A stretch of DNA of 64,000 bases, taken from CAXXOK01 sp964584315. GTDB lineage: Bacteria > Bacillota > Clostridia > Christensenellales > Aristaeellaceae. Made by a program: the position numbers and the translations under genes. Positions 8,225 through 16,891 of the stretch are shown here, piece after piece. How positions within the stretch are numbered: the stretch's first letter is position 1; every line of letters starts with the position of its first letter. The notes beneath the pieces are model-generated. The model was not told the origin of the DNA and searched no databases. It saw nothing but the letters and a program-made list of their open reading frames with translations. Location of the stretch: NCBI GenBank assembly GCA_964584315.1, contig CAZOZO010000015.1, positions 1 to 64,000 on the forward strand, given 5' to 3'.

Positions 8225-9313
8225 ATGCAGCTGTGGATCTATTCGCCCTATGAACACATCCCCATCGGCGTGATCGACAACTACAGCGGGCTGGTAATCT
8301 CCCACAAGGCCATCAAGCCGGGAGATATCGAGTTTGAGTGCAAGCTGAGCGACACATCGCGGCTTTTGCAGACCGACGCCATCGTGTGGCCGCAGGGCGA
8401 CGAGACCGCTTACTTTGTGACTACCTGCACTAAGCGCACCGAGGCAACGGGCGAAGAGGTGGTGGCCGTGCGCGGGCATTGCCTTAAATGGCTGCTGAAC
8501 CAGCGCGCATTGGCGCTGCGCAAAATCTATCAGGGGCGTTCCGGCGCGGTGATGGCGCAGATGCTGCAGGAGATCAGCAGCTCCGGCAAGCGCGCGTTTC
8601 CCAGATTTACGTGGGATATTCCCGCTCAGCTGGGGTCGGAGATCACCATGGAGGCGACGGCGGATTCATACCTGAGCAACTTTGAGGACATCTGCGCCGC
8701 CGATGGCCTGACGATGCGGGTGCTGTGGAACAGCACGGCGCGGACGCTGGTGCTGCAGGCATATGCGGGCATCGACCGCAGCGTGGGTAATGGCGAGGGC
8801 AATGTGCCCATCCTGTTTGACGAAACGCTGGAAACCATGAGCGGTATCGAGTACATCCAGAGCACGGCGGACAGCCGCAACGTGATGTATATCAGCGATT
8901 CGGACGATGCCGTGCTGGAGGCGGGCGATACCGACAGCGCCGGATACGAGCGCTTTGAGGACGCCATGACCGACAGCGGCGGCAGGGAGGTAAGCAACGC
9001 GGACGGCAGCACCACGACGCTTACGGATGACCAGTACCGGCAGAAGAAACTGGAGCTGGCGCTCAAGGAGCTGGACCGCGCGCGCCCCATCCGGAGCGCG
9101 ACAGGCGACCTGCCGCCCAGCGAGCAGATGATCGCGTTTGGCGTTGACTACCGGCTGGGCGATGTAGTGACCGTTCGCAAAACACCCTGGGACATGAACG
9201 TGAATGTACGCATTACGGAGGAAAACCTGCGCGAGAAAAACGGCACGCCGGTCCGGCAGCTGACCATTGGCAGCCCGCTGCCGACCATCGCGGAGCGCAT
9301 CAAAATGAGGTGA
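8225..9313 (+). CDS. Siphovirus ReqiPepy6 Gp37-like tail protein
   Basis: The product is about 362 residues. It begins with a short beta-rich IYSPYEHIPIGVIDNYSGL segment and carries the conserved EFECKLSD, WLLNQRAL and DDAVLEAGDTDSAGYERFE features of the ReqiPepy6 Gp37-like / tail-associated family, which occupies the baseplate hub position after Dit. ATG at 8225 has GGAGG 7 nt upstream and is preferred to the TTG at 8219, which lies only 1 nt from that site. No lysin domain is visible, so it is a structural hub rather than a tail hydrolase. Confidence 0.75.
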   Translation: MQLWIYSPYEHIPIGVIDNYSGLVISHKAIKPGDIEFECKLSDTSRLLQTDAIVWPQGDETAYFVTTCTKRTEATGEEVVAVRGHCLKWLLNQRALALRKIYQGRSGAVMAQMLQEISSSGKRAFPRFTWDIPAQLGSEITMEATADSYLSNFEDICAADGLTMRVLWNSTARTLVLQAYAGIDRSVGNGEGNVPILFDETLETMSGIEYIQSTADSRNVMYISDSDDAVLEAGDTDSAGYERFEDAMTDSGGREVSNADGSTTTLTDDQYRQKKLELALKELDRARPIRSATGDLPPSEQMIAFGVDYRLGDVVTVRKTPWDMNVNVRITEENLREKNGTPVRQLTIGSPLPTIAERIKMR

Positions 9314-9317
9314 CGGC

Positions 9318-10184
9318 ATGGATATGGACAAGTATTACCCCTACAACAGCCTGGGGAGCGACCGCGTGCATGATGCGGACGATCTGGCGCGTATCCTGCG
9401 CGCGCTGATCACGGACGGCGTGGCCATGGCGAGCGCGACGCACATGCAGGTGGTTGCCGCAGGCAATTTCAACGTGACCGTAAAAGCCGGTACCATGGTG
9501 GTGCAGGGGCGCATCGGGGTGAACGAGAGCGACAAGACCTTCACCATCGCTGCGCCGTATGCCGGTGCAGACCGGATCGACCGCATCGTTTCCAGAGCGG
9601 ACTACGCGAACCGGAAATCGATCCTTTTATACTTGCAGGGCACGCCTGCCAGTACTCCCCTACCACCAGCGCTCAAGGACGATGCGGACGGTTACGATGC
9701 CAAGCTCGCGCAGATCTATGTGAGCAAAACCGCGGCCATGATCACGCAGGCGGCGATCACGGATGAACGCGCGCAGAGCGGAATCGTGATACCCGGCAAC
9801 TTGGACACGATGTTATTGCAGATGCAGGCGAAATTTAACGAATGGTTCACGCTCGCAAAGGATACGCTGGGTGAGGATGCGGCAGGCAATCTCATGAATC
9901 TGATCCAACAGCGGATACCGCTTATGTTTTCAGCCAGCTTGCCTGCGAGCGGATGGAACGCGAACGCGCCGTATCAGCAGACGGTTGGCGTGGCTGGTTT
10001 GTTGGCGACAGATGCGCCGTTGGTGGATGTGAGCCTGAGCACAGTGGCAGCGACGGCCATTACCCAGCTGGAGGCGTATGGTTGTGTTGGCAGGGTCGTG
10101 ACAGGAAGTGATCAGGTCACTGTCACCTGTTATGAAACCAAGCCCGCTGTGGATTTAACGTTGAGTTTGAAGGTGGTGCGTTGA
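9318..10184 (+). CDS. Phage baseplate / receptor-binding-region structural protein
   Basis: The 288-residue product starts with DKYYPYNSLGSDRVHDADDLAR and has an internal beta-strand region (VTVKAGTMVVQGRI and the DRIDRIVSRADYANRKS segment) typical of upper-baseplate or appendage-anchoring proteins. A Pro-rich GTPASTPLPPALK turn follows. It lies just after the Gp37-like hub gene, with GAGGTGA before the ATG. The C-terminal third has a beta-rich composition. It probably joins the fibre to the baseplate; host-range function is not visible from sequence. Confidence 0.6.
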   Translation: MDMDKYYPYNSLGSDRVHDADDLARILRALITDGVAMASATHMQVVAAGNFNVTVKAGTMVVQGRIGVNESDKTFTIAAPYAGADRIDRIVSRADYANRKSILLYLQGTPASTPLPPALKDDADGYDAKLAQIYVSKTAAMITQAAITDERAQSGIVIPGNLDTMLLQMQAKFNEWFTLAKDTLGEDAAGNLMNLIQQRIPLMFSASLPASGWNANAPYQQTVGVAGLLATDAPLVDVSLSTVAATAITQLEAYGCVGRVVTGSDQVTVTCYETKPAVDLTLSLKVVR

Positions 10185-10185
10185 T

Positions 10186-10938
10186 ATGGCCGATGCCATG
10201 ATCATGCGAAGGGGCGGCGGCGCAGGCGTAAAGCTCAAGCTGACGACATACGCAGCGGCTGGCCTTCTCCCAGCAAGCGCAGATGACGGCGCGGTAGCCG
10301 TCATTACCACGACACCCATCGGCAGCATAACTTTGGACGCAACGCAACCCACAACTGCTGCGACCGGTGACTTATGGCTCAAGATCGGGTTTCTTGGCAG
10401 GGCCGCGGTACAGCTATACGCCAAGCCGCTCGTGAAAAACTATCCGTTCACAGCCATGCAGTATTTCAGCGGCGCATGGGCGTTTGTGCGCGTTTTCGTG
10501 TATCACGGTGCGTGGCTTGAGCTTCGCGCATGGCTGTACGACATGGGGAACAACCACACTGAGAACGGAAGCAACTGGGCGGTTGATTACTTGGAAGCGG
10601 GTTACGGCACGATAACTTTCGGCGCTTCTGCAGTCGCCATGACCCGTACTGTTTCGGGAAGCGGGGTTCAAATCAAGAAGTCTGACCTTATTGATTTGAC
10701 GCAGTTCAGTACGCTTAAAGTCTTGATGAAGAAGTTATCCTCTGCCTCGTCGGGGCAGGCCCGCGTGACGATCCTTGACGGATCGACGACTGTTGCAACC
10801 GTTACGGCATCGTCATGGGCGCAAAACGAAATACGCACTGTGTCTCTTGATGTCAGCGCAATCAATGCGTTGCGTAAAATACGAGTTGAAATCATGGATA
10901 CCAGTAATTTTGAGATGCAGCAGGCGTGGCTTGAGTGA
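10186..10938 (+). CDS. Hypothetical phage tail fibre-region protein
   Basis: The 250-residue product begins one base after the previous stop, with GGTGG upstream. The N-terminal third is Gly/Ala/Thr-rich; residues 120-250 form a beta-sandwich-like region with VSGSGVQIKKSDLIDLTQFSTL-type strands that would fit a carbohydrate-binding or fibre-tip jelly roll. I do not recognise a family. GC content falls somewhat in its 3' half, compatible with exchange of host-range modules between phages. Confidence 0.55.
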   Translation: MADAMIMRRGGGAGVKLKLTTYAAAGLLPASADDGAVAVITTTPIGSITLDATQPTTAATGDLWLKIGFLGRAAVQLYAKPLVKNYPFTAMQYFSGAWAFVRVFVYHGAWLELRAWLYDMGNNHTENGSNWAVDYLEAGYGTITFGASAVAMTRTVSGSGVQIKKSDLIDLTQFSTLKVLMKKLSSASSGQARVTILDGSTTVATVTASSWAQNEIRTVSLDVSAINALRKIRVEIMDTSNFEMQQAWLE

Positions 10939-10950
10939 GGAGGGAGGAAG

Positions 10951-11286
10951 TTGGGCATATATTATCTTGATAAAGATTGCACGGCGCATGTTGAACAAGC
11001 AGAAGGTCTGGTGCCATGGAACGATGAAAACGGAGATTTTGATGGGAAAGACACGAGTTACATCGAAAGTTTCCGTGTGGTTCCCGCTGGTGAATCGTGG
11101 ACACGAGGAGATGGCTGCGTTTTCACCGGCCTCATGATCGCGCCGAAAGCCAGTGCGGATGGCACAGCGCAAAGTGTTGGACTGGTAGCTGCATTGCAAA
11201 GCGCGATGCAGACAATTGCGTCCCTCGACGAGGCTATGTTGGAGCTGGAATACCAGAACGCGCTGCTCGCTCTCGGGCTTACGTAA
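10951..11286 (+). CDS. Hypothetical small phage tail protein
   Basis: The 111-residue product uses a TTG start behind GGAGGGAGGAAG. It contains DKDCTAHVEQAEGLVPW near the start and a helical C-terminus (ALQSAMQTIASLDEAMLELEYQNALLALG). The place between fibre and lysis genes is where Bacillota phages keep small appendage proteins of unknown role. No function assigned. Confidence 0.55.
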   Translation: MGIYYLDKDCTAHVEQAEGLVPWNDENGDFDGKDTSYIESFRVVPAGESWTRGDGCVFTGLMIAPKASADGTAQSVGLVAALQSAMQTIASLDEAMLELEYQNALLALGLT

Positions 11287-11299
11287 AGGGGGTGATGAA

Positions 11300-11431
11300 A
11301 TGCTGTATCAGGTGATCACGCGGCTGATCGACCGCGGCGCGGTGGACGGGCTACGCGATAAGGTCGATGTGCTCTATGCAGTCGGCAGGTTGAGCGACGA
11401 GGAATACCAGGCCATCACAGAACGATTGTAA
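11300..11431 (+). CDS. XkdX-like small phage protein
   Basis: A 43-residue reading frame begins at ATG 11300 behind GGGGGTGATGAA. Its end (VLYAVGRLSDEEYQAITERL) is typical of the very small XkdX-type proteins encoded between tail-appendage and lysis genes in Bacillota phages. Function is unknown. A terminator follows immediately. Confidence 0.6.
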   Translation: MLYQVITRLIDRGAVDGLRDKVDVLYAVGRLSDEEYQAITERL

Positions 11432-11456
11432 GGCGGGCTGTATAGCTCGCCTTTTG
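11432..11456 (+). terminator. Intrinsic terminator before lysis genes
   Basis: There is a 7-bp stem with one G-T pair (11432-11438 with 11445-11451), a short loop, then TTTT. It closes the structural operon and separates it from the lysis cassette. Confidence 0.65.
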
Positions 11457-11476
11457 CATATCAAAGGAGGGGTATC

Positions 11477-12283
11477 ATGAGCAAACCAACCGGTGCTACG
11501 GTCGCCGCAAGGGCGGTGGCGGCAGTAGTCGAAGGCCATGCCTATGCTGAAATGGACTGTCAGGCGTTCATCGAACACTGCGTAACGGCATGCGGCGGAC
11601 AGATGGCTTTCGCGGGCAGCAATGACATGGCGCGCAACGCCGTGACCGGCCTGTGGCCACTGGCGGAGGCGCAGCGCCTTGGCAAGGTGGTCAAGGGTGC
11701 CGGGCTGTTCATCAACGCAGGGGCGGGCAGCGAGCCTGCGAAGTACCGGTCGGACGGGCAAGGCGATTTCAACCATGTTGGCTTTTACGTGGGCGAGAAC
11801 GCGCTGAGTGATACCGATAAGAACGGGAAAAGTCGCGACTGTAATGTTGTGCACAGCTCCGCCACTATGGGAAGGGTCGCGGGCAGCACGCTCAAGAACG
11901 GCTGGACGCATGTTGGCTGGTTCAAGGCCATCGATTACGGCGAGGCTGCCGGTGTGGTCGATGATGGCGACGAGAAAGACACCGGCGATACTGCGGCTGC
12001 GGTGCCTACCGCGCAGCCTTCCGCGACCATCGTGGCCGACTTCTACACTGTGAAGCGCGGCTGCAAGGGGGGCGCAGTACGCAGGTTGCAAACGTGGCTG
12101 ACGGAAATCGGCTACGGCGTGGGTAGCCATGGTGTGGACGGCGACTTTGGCGCGGCGACCGACGCTGCCGTGCGAGCGTTCCAACGTGTGCAAAAATTGA
12201 CGGTGGACGGCATCGTCGGGCAGTGGACGTGGGCGGCGCTGGCGGAGGTGCGGGCGACCACTATGGCGGCGAAAACAGAATAA
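11477..12283 (+). CDS. Endolysin: NlpC/P60-like domain plus peptidoglycan-binding domain
   Basis: The 268-residue product has an N-terminal cysteine-peptidase-like domain (residues 1-160). The candidate nucleophile Cys is in AEMDCQAFIEHC and the catalytic His in FNHVGFYVG, in the order seen in NlpC/P60 and CHAP lysins. An acidic linker follows (about 160-185). A C-terminal PG_binding_1 domain (about 195-255) shows GCKGGAVRRLQTWL, GVDGDFGAATDAAVRAFQ and GIVGQWTW. There is no signal peptide, so export depends on the holin encoded next. AAAGGAGGGG precedes the ATG. Likely cleaves cell-wall stem peptides at lysis. Confidence 0.85.
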   Translation: MSKPTGATVAARAVAAVVEGHAYAEMDCQAFIEHCVTACGGQMAFAGSNDMARNAVTGLWPLAEAQRLGKVVKGAGLFINAGAGSEPAKYRSDGQGDFNHVGFYVGENALSDTDKNGKSRDCNVVHSSATMGRVAGSTLKNGWTHVGWFKAIDYGEAAGVVDDGDEKDTGDTAAAVPTAQPSATIVADFYTVKRGCKGGAVRRLQTWLTEIGYGVGSHGVDGDFGAATDAAVRAFQRVQKLTVDGIVGQWTWAALAEVRATTMAAKTE

Positions 12284-12316
12284 GGGCATAGCCCAAATAC
12301 AGAGGAGGATATCACT

Positions 12317-12787
12317 ATGGAAACCACGTGGGACAAAATCGTCAAGGTGCTGGCGACCATCGGCGGCGCGATCGCCGGTGCGTTCGGGGGTTGGAACTGG
12401 CTGCTGGTGGTGCTGCTCGGCGCCATGGTTGCCGATTATGTGAGCGGCGTGACCGTAGCCTGGATGGGGCGGAGCCTCAAGACCGAGTATGGCGGCCTCT
12501 CGAGCAAGGTGGGTGCTGTGGGCCTCGCCAAGAAGGGTCTGATGATCATGGTGGTGCTGATCGCTGCGCTGCTGGATAAAGCACTGGGCAACAATACTGC
12601 CATGTTCAGGGACGCTGTGTGTTGGTTCTACATCGCCAACGAGATCATCTCGCTCATGGAAAACATGAGTCTTGCCGGGGTGAAATTCCCCAAAAAGCTA
12701 CAGGAGCTGCTGGGGCAGAAGATGAAGGAGAGCGGCGGGGCTGTTGGGAATGGGGCGTCAGAAGAAACGAGCAAGGATGAGAAGTAG
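12317..12787 (+). CDS. Phage holin (toxin secretion/phage lysis holin family)
   Basis: The 156-residue product has a hydrophobic core of three probable membrane segments (about residues 10-45, 70-90 and 95-115). The GWNWLLVVLLGAMVADYVSGV motif followed by a LSSKVGAVGLAKKG stretch is the signature of the phi LC3/Cph1-type holin family. The C-terminus is short, charged and hydrophilic. It forms membrane lesions that release the endolysin. Stops are tandem TAG-TAA; a strong terminator follows. Confidence 0.85.
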   Translation: METTWDKIVKVLATIGGAIAGAFGGWNWLLVVLLGAMVADYVSGVTVAWMGRSLKTEYGGLSSKVGAVGLAKKGLMIMVVLIAALLDKALGNNTAMFRDAVCWFYIANEIISLMENMSLAGVKFPKKLQELLGQKMKESGGAVGNGASEETSKDEK

Positions 12788-12792
12788 TAAAG

Positions 12793-12832
12793 AAGCCCTC
12801 CGATGGACGTTTGTCTGTCGGAGGGCTTTTTG
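12793..12832 (+). terminator. Intrinsic terminator at end of lysis cassette
   Basis: There is a perfect 11-bp GC-rich stem (12793-12803 with 12818-12828) followed by a T-run. It ends the late phage transcription unit and isolates the next gene. Confidence 0.85.
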
Positions 12833-12905
12833 TATTTTTGTATCAAGAACTCCATGGTTTGCATTGAAGCTGCAAATCATTATAACTAATCTCAATAAAT
12901 GGGTA

Positions 12906-12934
12906 TTGACAAATCTCATAGTATACGATAAAAA
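12906..12934 (+). promoter_or_regulatory. Promoter of the AT-rich secreted-protein gene
   Basis: TTGACA at 12906-12911, 17-bp spacer, TAAAAA at 12929-12934. A second weaker candidate, TTGGTG with 16-bp spacer to TATAAT, lies closer to the gene but would leave almost no leader. Confidence 0.5.
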
Positions 12935-12990
12935 TGACGATATGGTTGGTGTTTAAGGCAAGTCTTATATAATAAGGAGAAATATTCAAC

Positions 12991-15402
12991 ATGCTCAAGA
13001 TCACTCGCTTAACATCCTTTCTGATGCTCATTCTGTGCATACTTCTATTGTGGGGCATAGCAATTGCAGATGATTCCGTAAACACACTTTTGGTTGCATC
13101 CGAGGAGGAAATGTTTACACGGATTCAAAGTGAAGTTGGCGTCGGAACTTCACCATCTGTTGACTCTATTGGCGAAATCACTGCACTTTTTCAGGTTTTT
13201 AAGCCGTCTGACAACTTTTTCTTGTGTACAATGAATGAGAACGGAACGTGCAAGATCGTCCTTTCAATAAAAGAGAAAACGCTGTGCTATGACACCCTAT
13301 CGCTTGATGACACACGAGTGATGAGTGCGATTGTGTTTCTCAATGTATCGAAATTCCATGCGGACAATATTCGCTTTTGTTGCGAGAAAGGAATTTGGGA
13401 AGACGAAAGCGCTTCTTTGTTATACTCAGATCAGGAAGTAATTGATTTAGGAAAAGCCATCTATCAGAGATTGTTGGATGACGGAAGGATAGTCGAACCT
13501 ACTGCTGAGCCAACGCCTTGCAAAACGCCCAAACCAGTACTTACGCCTACCCCGACACCGATAGCCACACCAAAGCCGGTTTACAATTCTTTGAGTGATC
13601 TGCCGTTCTCGCCATCATATGATGTTGCAAAACAGCGCTTAATCCGACTCGATTCTTACACTCACGAGTATAAAGACAACCTAACAAATATACCCAAATA
13701 TGCTTTGGTTCAGGCTGCTGATATTCAGTTGTGGGATATCCCTATCGAGATGGGTGTTTTCAAGGAAGATAATTACGACTATGTACAAGTATTGGATCCC
13801 TGTGCGTTCACAGAGAATAATACGATAAGACGTGACTGGTATGTCAATGCTTTTAGGACCATGTACGAACAATTGAAGATCCTCTATGGTGACTATTCAG
13901 CCTACTATATCGAATCAATGGATCAACAATATTCTTTGACTGGTGATCCTGACTGGGGACAAATCACGTGGCTCATGAACAATAATCAAACGATTATTAG
14001 GTTCGATTTTGGGAACTTTGTGTTAGCTGTTGAAGAGAACCCTTGGAGAACTGTTTGTCTTTACTCTCGCAACTTATCAGAACATTTTCTTACGGATCAC
14101 TCATCGGAGTTGTCGCTTTCTTCAATACCGGTCGAGCCCTACCAGCGTCAAGAGTGCTCAAAGATTGTTTTTCCTCAGTACGATCAACGAATCATAGCTT
14201 TTACAGAGGGAATCATTACATCTACAGGAGAGATCACGATTCCAAAAGAGTATCCGCTCAGTAAACTTGGGAAGGTCGATGAATTGAAGAAATTCTATTC
14301 ATTCTGTTCAGGTTTAGATGGAACAATATGGATGGTTGAACGGCTTAAATTATGTGAAACGAGTATGTTTGGTTATCCAATAAATAGTATTCAAATACCT
14401 ACAGATACTAAGTCGTTTTTGAATGACACCATCCGCTTCTACCCCTTCCAAGAATACGGCCTAGGTGGCCAAATGGATATGTTCGTTGCTCTGTATGAAG
14501 CCATGAAGAGTAAACTTGGTGAACCAACCAGTTACGAGTGCTCTTTGCACGATGTAGCATACAAATTATCATTTCCTTTGAATTATAACCAAATATATCA
14601 TCAGAAATCGAATGTTAAATCGGCATTTGAATTAGCCATTCATTTTCGCAACTTCACGCTCGTGTGGGCATCTTATGATGACCTATACAAATATGCTTCC
14701 CCCTATAGTTATGGCAGTATCTATGTGCGATATGATCCAAAGGTTCTGGCTTCTTGCTCGACATTGCAACTGAACGAATGCTTGCCCTCGTTTCCCGTTA
14801 CTGAGACGGTGTATAAGCACGAAAAACCGACTTATGATAAGAATGACGTTGAAGAAGCAAGACTTGAAGATCCTTATGCTGTTTATGTTTATGATCATTA
14901 TCTGGTAGACGATTCTTACAATACTGGAATTGCACTGTACAAATCCATATCAGCCGAAAGAGATTGGTGCCCACTTAAGATTGGCGATGCTGGTTACTTC
15001 TCCACTGTACATGGTGATGAAGCGGTTGCCATACAATTGGTGAATACAAGTGGATTCAGAGATGTTGATTCTTATACTATCGTTGGCTATTGTCTTGATG
15101 CGTATGAGAATCCGATCTATGGATGTGGGTATTACGATAGCAGTTCGTTTCCATCAACAAGTGAAAGCGGTGGTACTTTTCATAATGCATTTAAGAAGGA
15201 TCCAACTACAGACACATGGTTTACTTTCACATTCAATAATACGATTAAAGCTGGCGCAAAAGGCAAAAGCGGGAAACTTGTCTTTGAAGGTATTCAAAAA
15301 CCCAAATATGTATACTTGGCGATAAAATCGGTGCATACAACAAATGGCGACATTAACAACATCGATGACAGAGATTTGAGTTTTGTTTATTGGAAAAGAT
15401 AG
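12991..15402 (+). CDS. Large secreted/anchored protein of unknown function (prophage cargo)
   Basis: The 803-residue product has a signal peptide or anchor at residues 1-26 (basic start, then hydrophobic LMLILCILLLWGIAIA, then ADD). Residues about 170-200 are a Thr/Pro linker. The middle (200-620) is mixed alpha/beta without a motif I know. The last 150 residues (from about 650) resemble the DUF5780-type beta-sandwich with polar surface (VNTSGFRDVDSYTIVGY followed by a Gly-rich turn). Base composition and codon use are clearly more AT-rich than all flanking genes. With its own promoter and terminator after the lysis genes, it has the layout of a moron expressed from the prophage. Confidence 0.6.
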   Translation: MLKITRLTSFLMLILCILLLWGIAIADDSVNTLLVASEEEMFTRIQSEVGVGTSPSVDSIGEITALFQVFKPSDNFFLCTMNENGTCKIVLSIKEKTLCYDTLSLDDTRVMSAIVFLNVSKFHADNIRFCCEKGIWEDESASLLYSDQEVIDLGKAIYQRLLDDGRIVEPTAEPTPCKTPKPVLTPTPTPIATPKPVYNSLSDLPFSPSYDVAKQRLIRLDSYTHEYKDNLTNIPKYALVQAADIQLWDIPIEMGVFKEDNYDYVQVLDPCAFTENNTIRRDWYVNAFRTMYEQLKILYGDYSAYYIESMDQQYSLTGDPDWGQITWLMNNNQTIIRFDFGNFVLAVEENPWRTVCLYSRNLSEHFLTDHSSELSLSSIPVEPYQRQECSKIVFPQYDQRIIAFTEGIITSTGEITIPKEYPLSKLGKVDELKKFYSFCSGLDGTIWMVERLKLCETSMFGYPINSIQIPTDTKSFLNDTIRFYPFQEYGLGGQMDMFVALYEAMKSKLGEPTSYECSLHDVAYKLSFPLNYNQIYHQKSNVKSAFELAIHFRNFTLVWASYDDLYKYASPYSYGSIYVRYDPKVLASCSTLQLNECLPSFPVTETVYKHEKPTYDKNDVEEARLEDPYAVYVYDHYLVDDSYNTGIALYKSISAERDWCPLKIGDAGYFSTVHGDEAVAIQLVNTSGFRDVDSYTIVGYCLDAYENPIYGCGYYDSSSFPSTSESGGTFHNAFKKDPTTDTWFTFTFNNTIKAGAKGKSGKLVFEGIQKPKYVYLAIKSVHTTNGDINNIDDRDLSFVYWKR

Positions 15403-15429
15403 GTCAAGCAGTGAATAGCTAACAACAAT

Positions 15430-15476
15430 CAATTGAAAAGGCCATACTTGACAATCAAGTATGGCCTTTTCAATTG
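15430..15476. terminator. Bidirectional terminator, 22-bp stem
   Basis: There is a perfect 22-bp inverted repeat (15430-15451 with 15455-15476) around a 3-nt loop, with A and T tracts on the two arms, so it can stop transcription from both sides. It closes the AT-rich gene and insulates the SOS polymerase operon. Confidence 0.85.
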
Positions 15477-15511
15477 TACTCTGCAGGAACACAAAGGCTA
15501 CATGTAGCGGA

Positions 15512-15541
15512 TTGACAAACGTGCGTTCCCGTATTTATAAT
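15512..15541 (+). promoter_or_regulatory. Promoter of the Y-family polymerase operon
   Basis: TTGACA at 15512-15517, 18-bp spacer, TATAAT at 15536-15541. A near-match LexA box lies in the spacer, consistent with SOS repression. Confidence 0.8.
15517..15528 (+). promoter_or_regulatory. Imperfect LexA box in promoter spacer
   Basis: AAACGTGCGTTC differs from the Gram-positive consensus GAAC-N4-GTTC only in the first base. It lies between the -35 and -10 elements. Confidence 0.5.
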
Positions 15542-15552
15542 ACACATGATGC

Positions 15553-15564
15553 GAACATTTGTTC
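15553..15564 (+). promoter_or_regulatory. LexA (SOS) box
   Basis: GAACATTTGTTC matches the Bacillota SOS consensus GAAC-N4-GTTC exactly. It begins 12 bases after the -10 element, i.e. at the transcription start, where LexA binding would block RNA polymerase. Confidence 0.85.
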
Positions 15565-15589
15565 TTATTTTTGATAGGGGGGTAAGCGC

Positions 15590-16876
15590 TTGGATAGGGT
15601 CATATTGCACTGCGATGCCAACAAGTACTATGCCTCAGTGGAAATCCTCGATAACCCCGCATTACGTCCATACCCCGTCGCGGTATGCGGTAGCACAGAA
15701 GATCGACGCGGCATCGTGCTCACAGCCAATGCAATTGCAAAGGGATTTGGGATTCAGACCGGCATGGCCAATTGGCAGGCCAAACAGCTATGCCCAAACC
15801 TGATCATCCTGCATCCGCGGTACGCTCGATACATACACTTCTCAAGGCTAATGCGAAAAATTTATATGGAATATTCAGATCGTGTGGAAGCCTTTGGCCT
15901 TGATGAGAATTGGATAGATCTGTCCAATCCGGGCGTAACGATCGAGCACGGTGAACGGATCGCAAATGCAATTCGTGCCCGTGTACGGGAGGAACTCGGG
16001 CTGACCATCTCGGTCGGCGTAAGCTTCAACAAGATATTTGCCAAGCTGGGTTCAGACATTAAAAAGCCAGACGCAACAACGGTCATCCGACGCGATGATT
16101 TCCGTGAGAAGGTCTGGCCGCTACCAGTATCCGAGCTGCTGTATGTCGGGAGACAGACTACAAAGAAGTATGCGGATATCAATATCCACACAATCGGTGA
16201 TCTTGCTCGGTTCGAGGCAGGATTCCTGCGGCGTAAGTTTGGAAAGACAGCAGACATGCTGCAAAGCTATGCCCAGGGAACCGACATCACGCCCGTTATG
16301 CCAGTGAGCGAGGCGATGGCCATCAAGAGCATCGGTAACTCAACTACGGCTCCGAGTGACATTGAGAACTGCGACGATGCGTTGTGTATCTTCACGATTC
16401 TCGCGGAATGCGTGGCCATGCGGTTGCGAGAGCATGGCTTTCGAAGCCGGAACATTAGCATTGGGGTACGCAACATCACCCGCTATACCGATGTGAGCGG
16501 AAGAACGCATACGGGGCTTGAGTGGCGATCCTGTCAGCGGATGCTTCCTTCTGCGACGAACCTAGCCACAGATATCATTCGAGAAGGCATGAAACTGTTC
16601 CATGAGCGGTACGATATGCTCTATCCCTTCCGTGGGTTGGGCATCAGCTGTGGCTCACTGGTGCCGGAATCAATGCCCTTGCAGATGGATCTATTTGGGG
16701 ATATGGAAAGGAAAATGTGCCTTGAACAGCTGGAGCGAAACGTGGACCAGCTCCGCAACCGGTACGGTAACAATATCGTCCAAAAAGGTATTGTGTTGAT
16801 AGACCGTCAAGCAGCGACGCTCGACCCGAAGGCAGACCACACCATCCATCCGGTGACGATGTATGGCATAGGATAA
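15590..16876 (+). CDS. Y-family DNA polymerase (UmuC/DinB-like)
   Basis: The 428-residue translesion DNA polymerase has a palm with HCDANKYYASVE near the start (first metal-binding Asp) and FGLDENWID around residue 105 (second acidic pair). A helix-hairpin-helix region around LYVGRQTTKKYADINIHTIGDLA and a little-finger domain complete it; MQLDLFGD-like QMDLFGD near the C-terminus may be a beta-clamp contact. TTG start at 15590 behind GGGGGGTAAG. Two LexA boxes lie upstream, so it is expected to be DNA-damage induced. The HTH gene behind it probably shares the transcript. Family members of this type are frequent on mobile elements (UvrX/UmuC). Confidence 0.9.
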   Translation: MDRVILHCDANKYYASVEILDNPALRPYPVAVCGSTEDRRGIVLTANAIAKGFGIQTGMANWQAKQLCPNLIILHPRYARYIHFSRLMRKIYMEYSDRVEAFGLDENWIDLSNPGVTIEHGERIANAIRARVREELGLTISVGVSFNKIFAKLGSDIKKPDATTVIRRDDFREKVWPLPVSELLYVGRQTTKKYADINIHTIGDLARFEAGFLRRKFGKTADMLQSYAQGTDITPVMPVSEAMAIKSIGNSTTAPSDIENCDDALCIFTILAECVAMRLREHGFRSRNISIGVRNITRYTDVSGRTHTGLEWRSCQRMLPSATNLATDIIREGMKLFHERYDMLYPFRGLGISCGSLVPESMPLQMDLFGDMERKMCLEQLERNVDQLRNRYGNNIVQKGIVLIDRQAATLDPKADHTIHPVTMYGIG

Positions 16877-16891
16877 GGAGGCGGACTGGTC

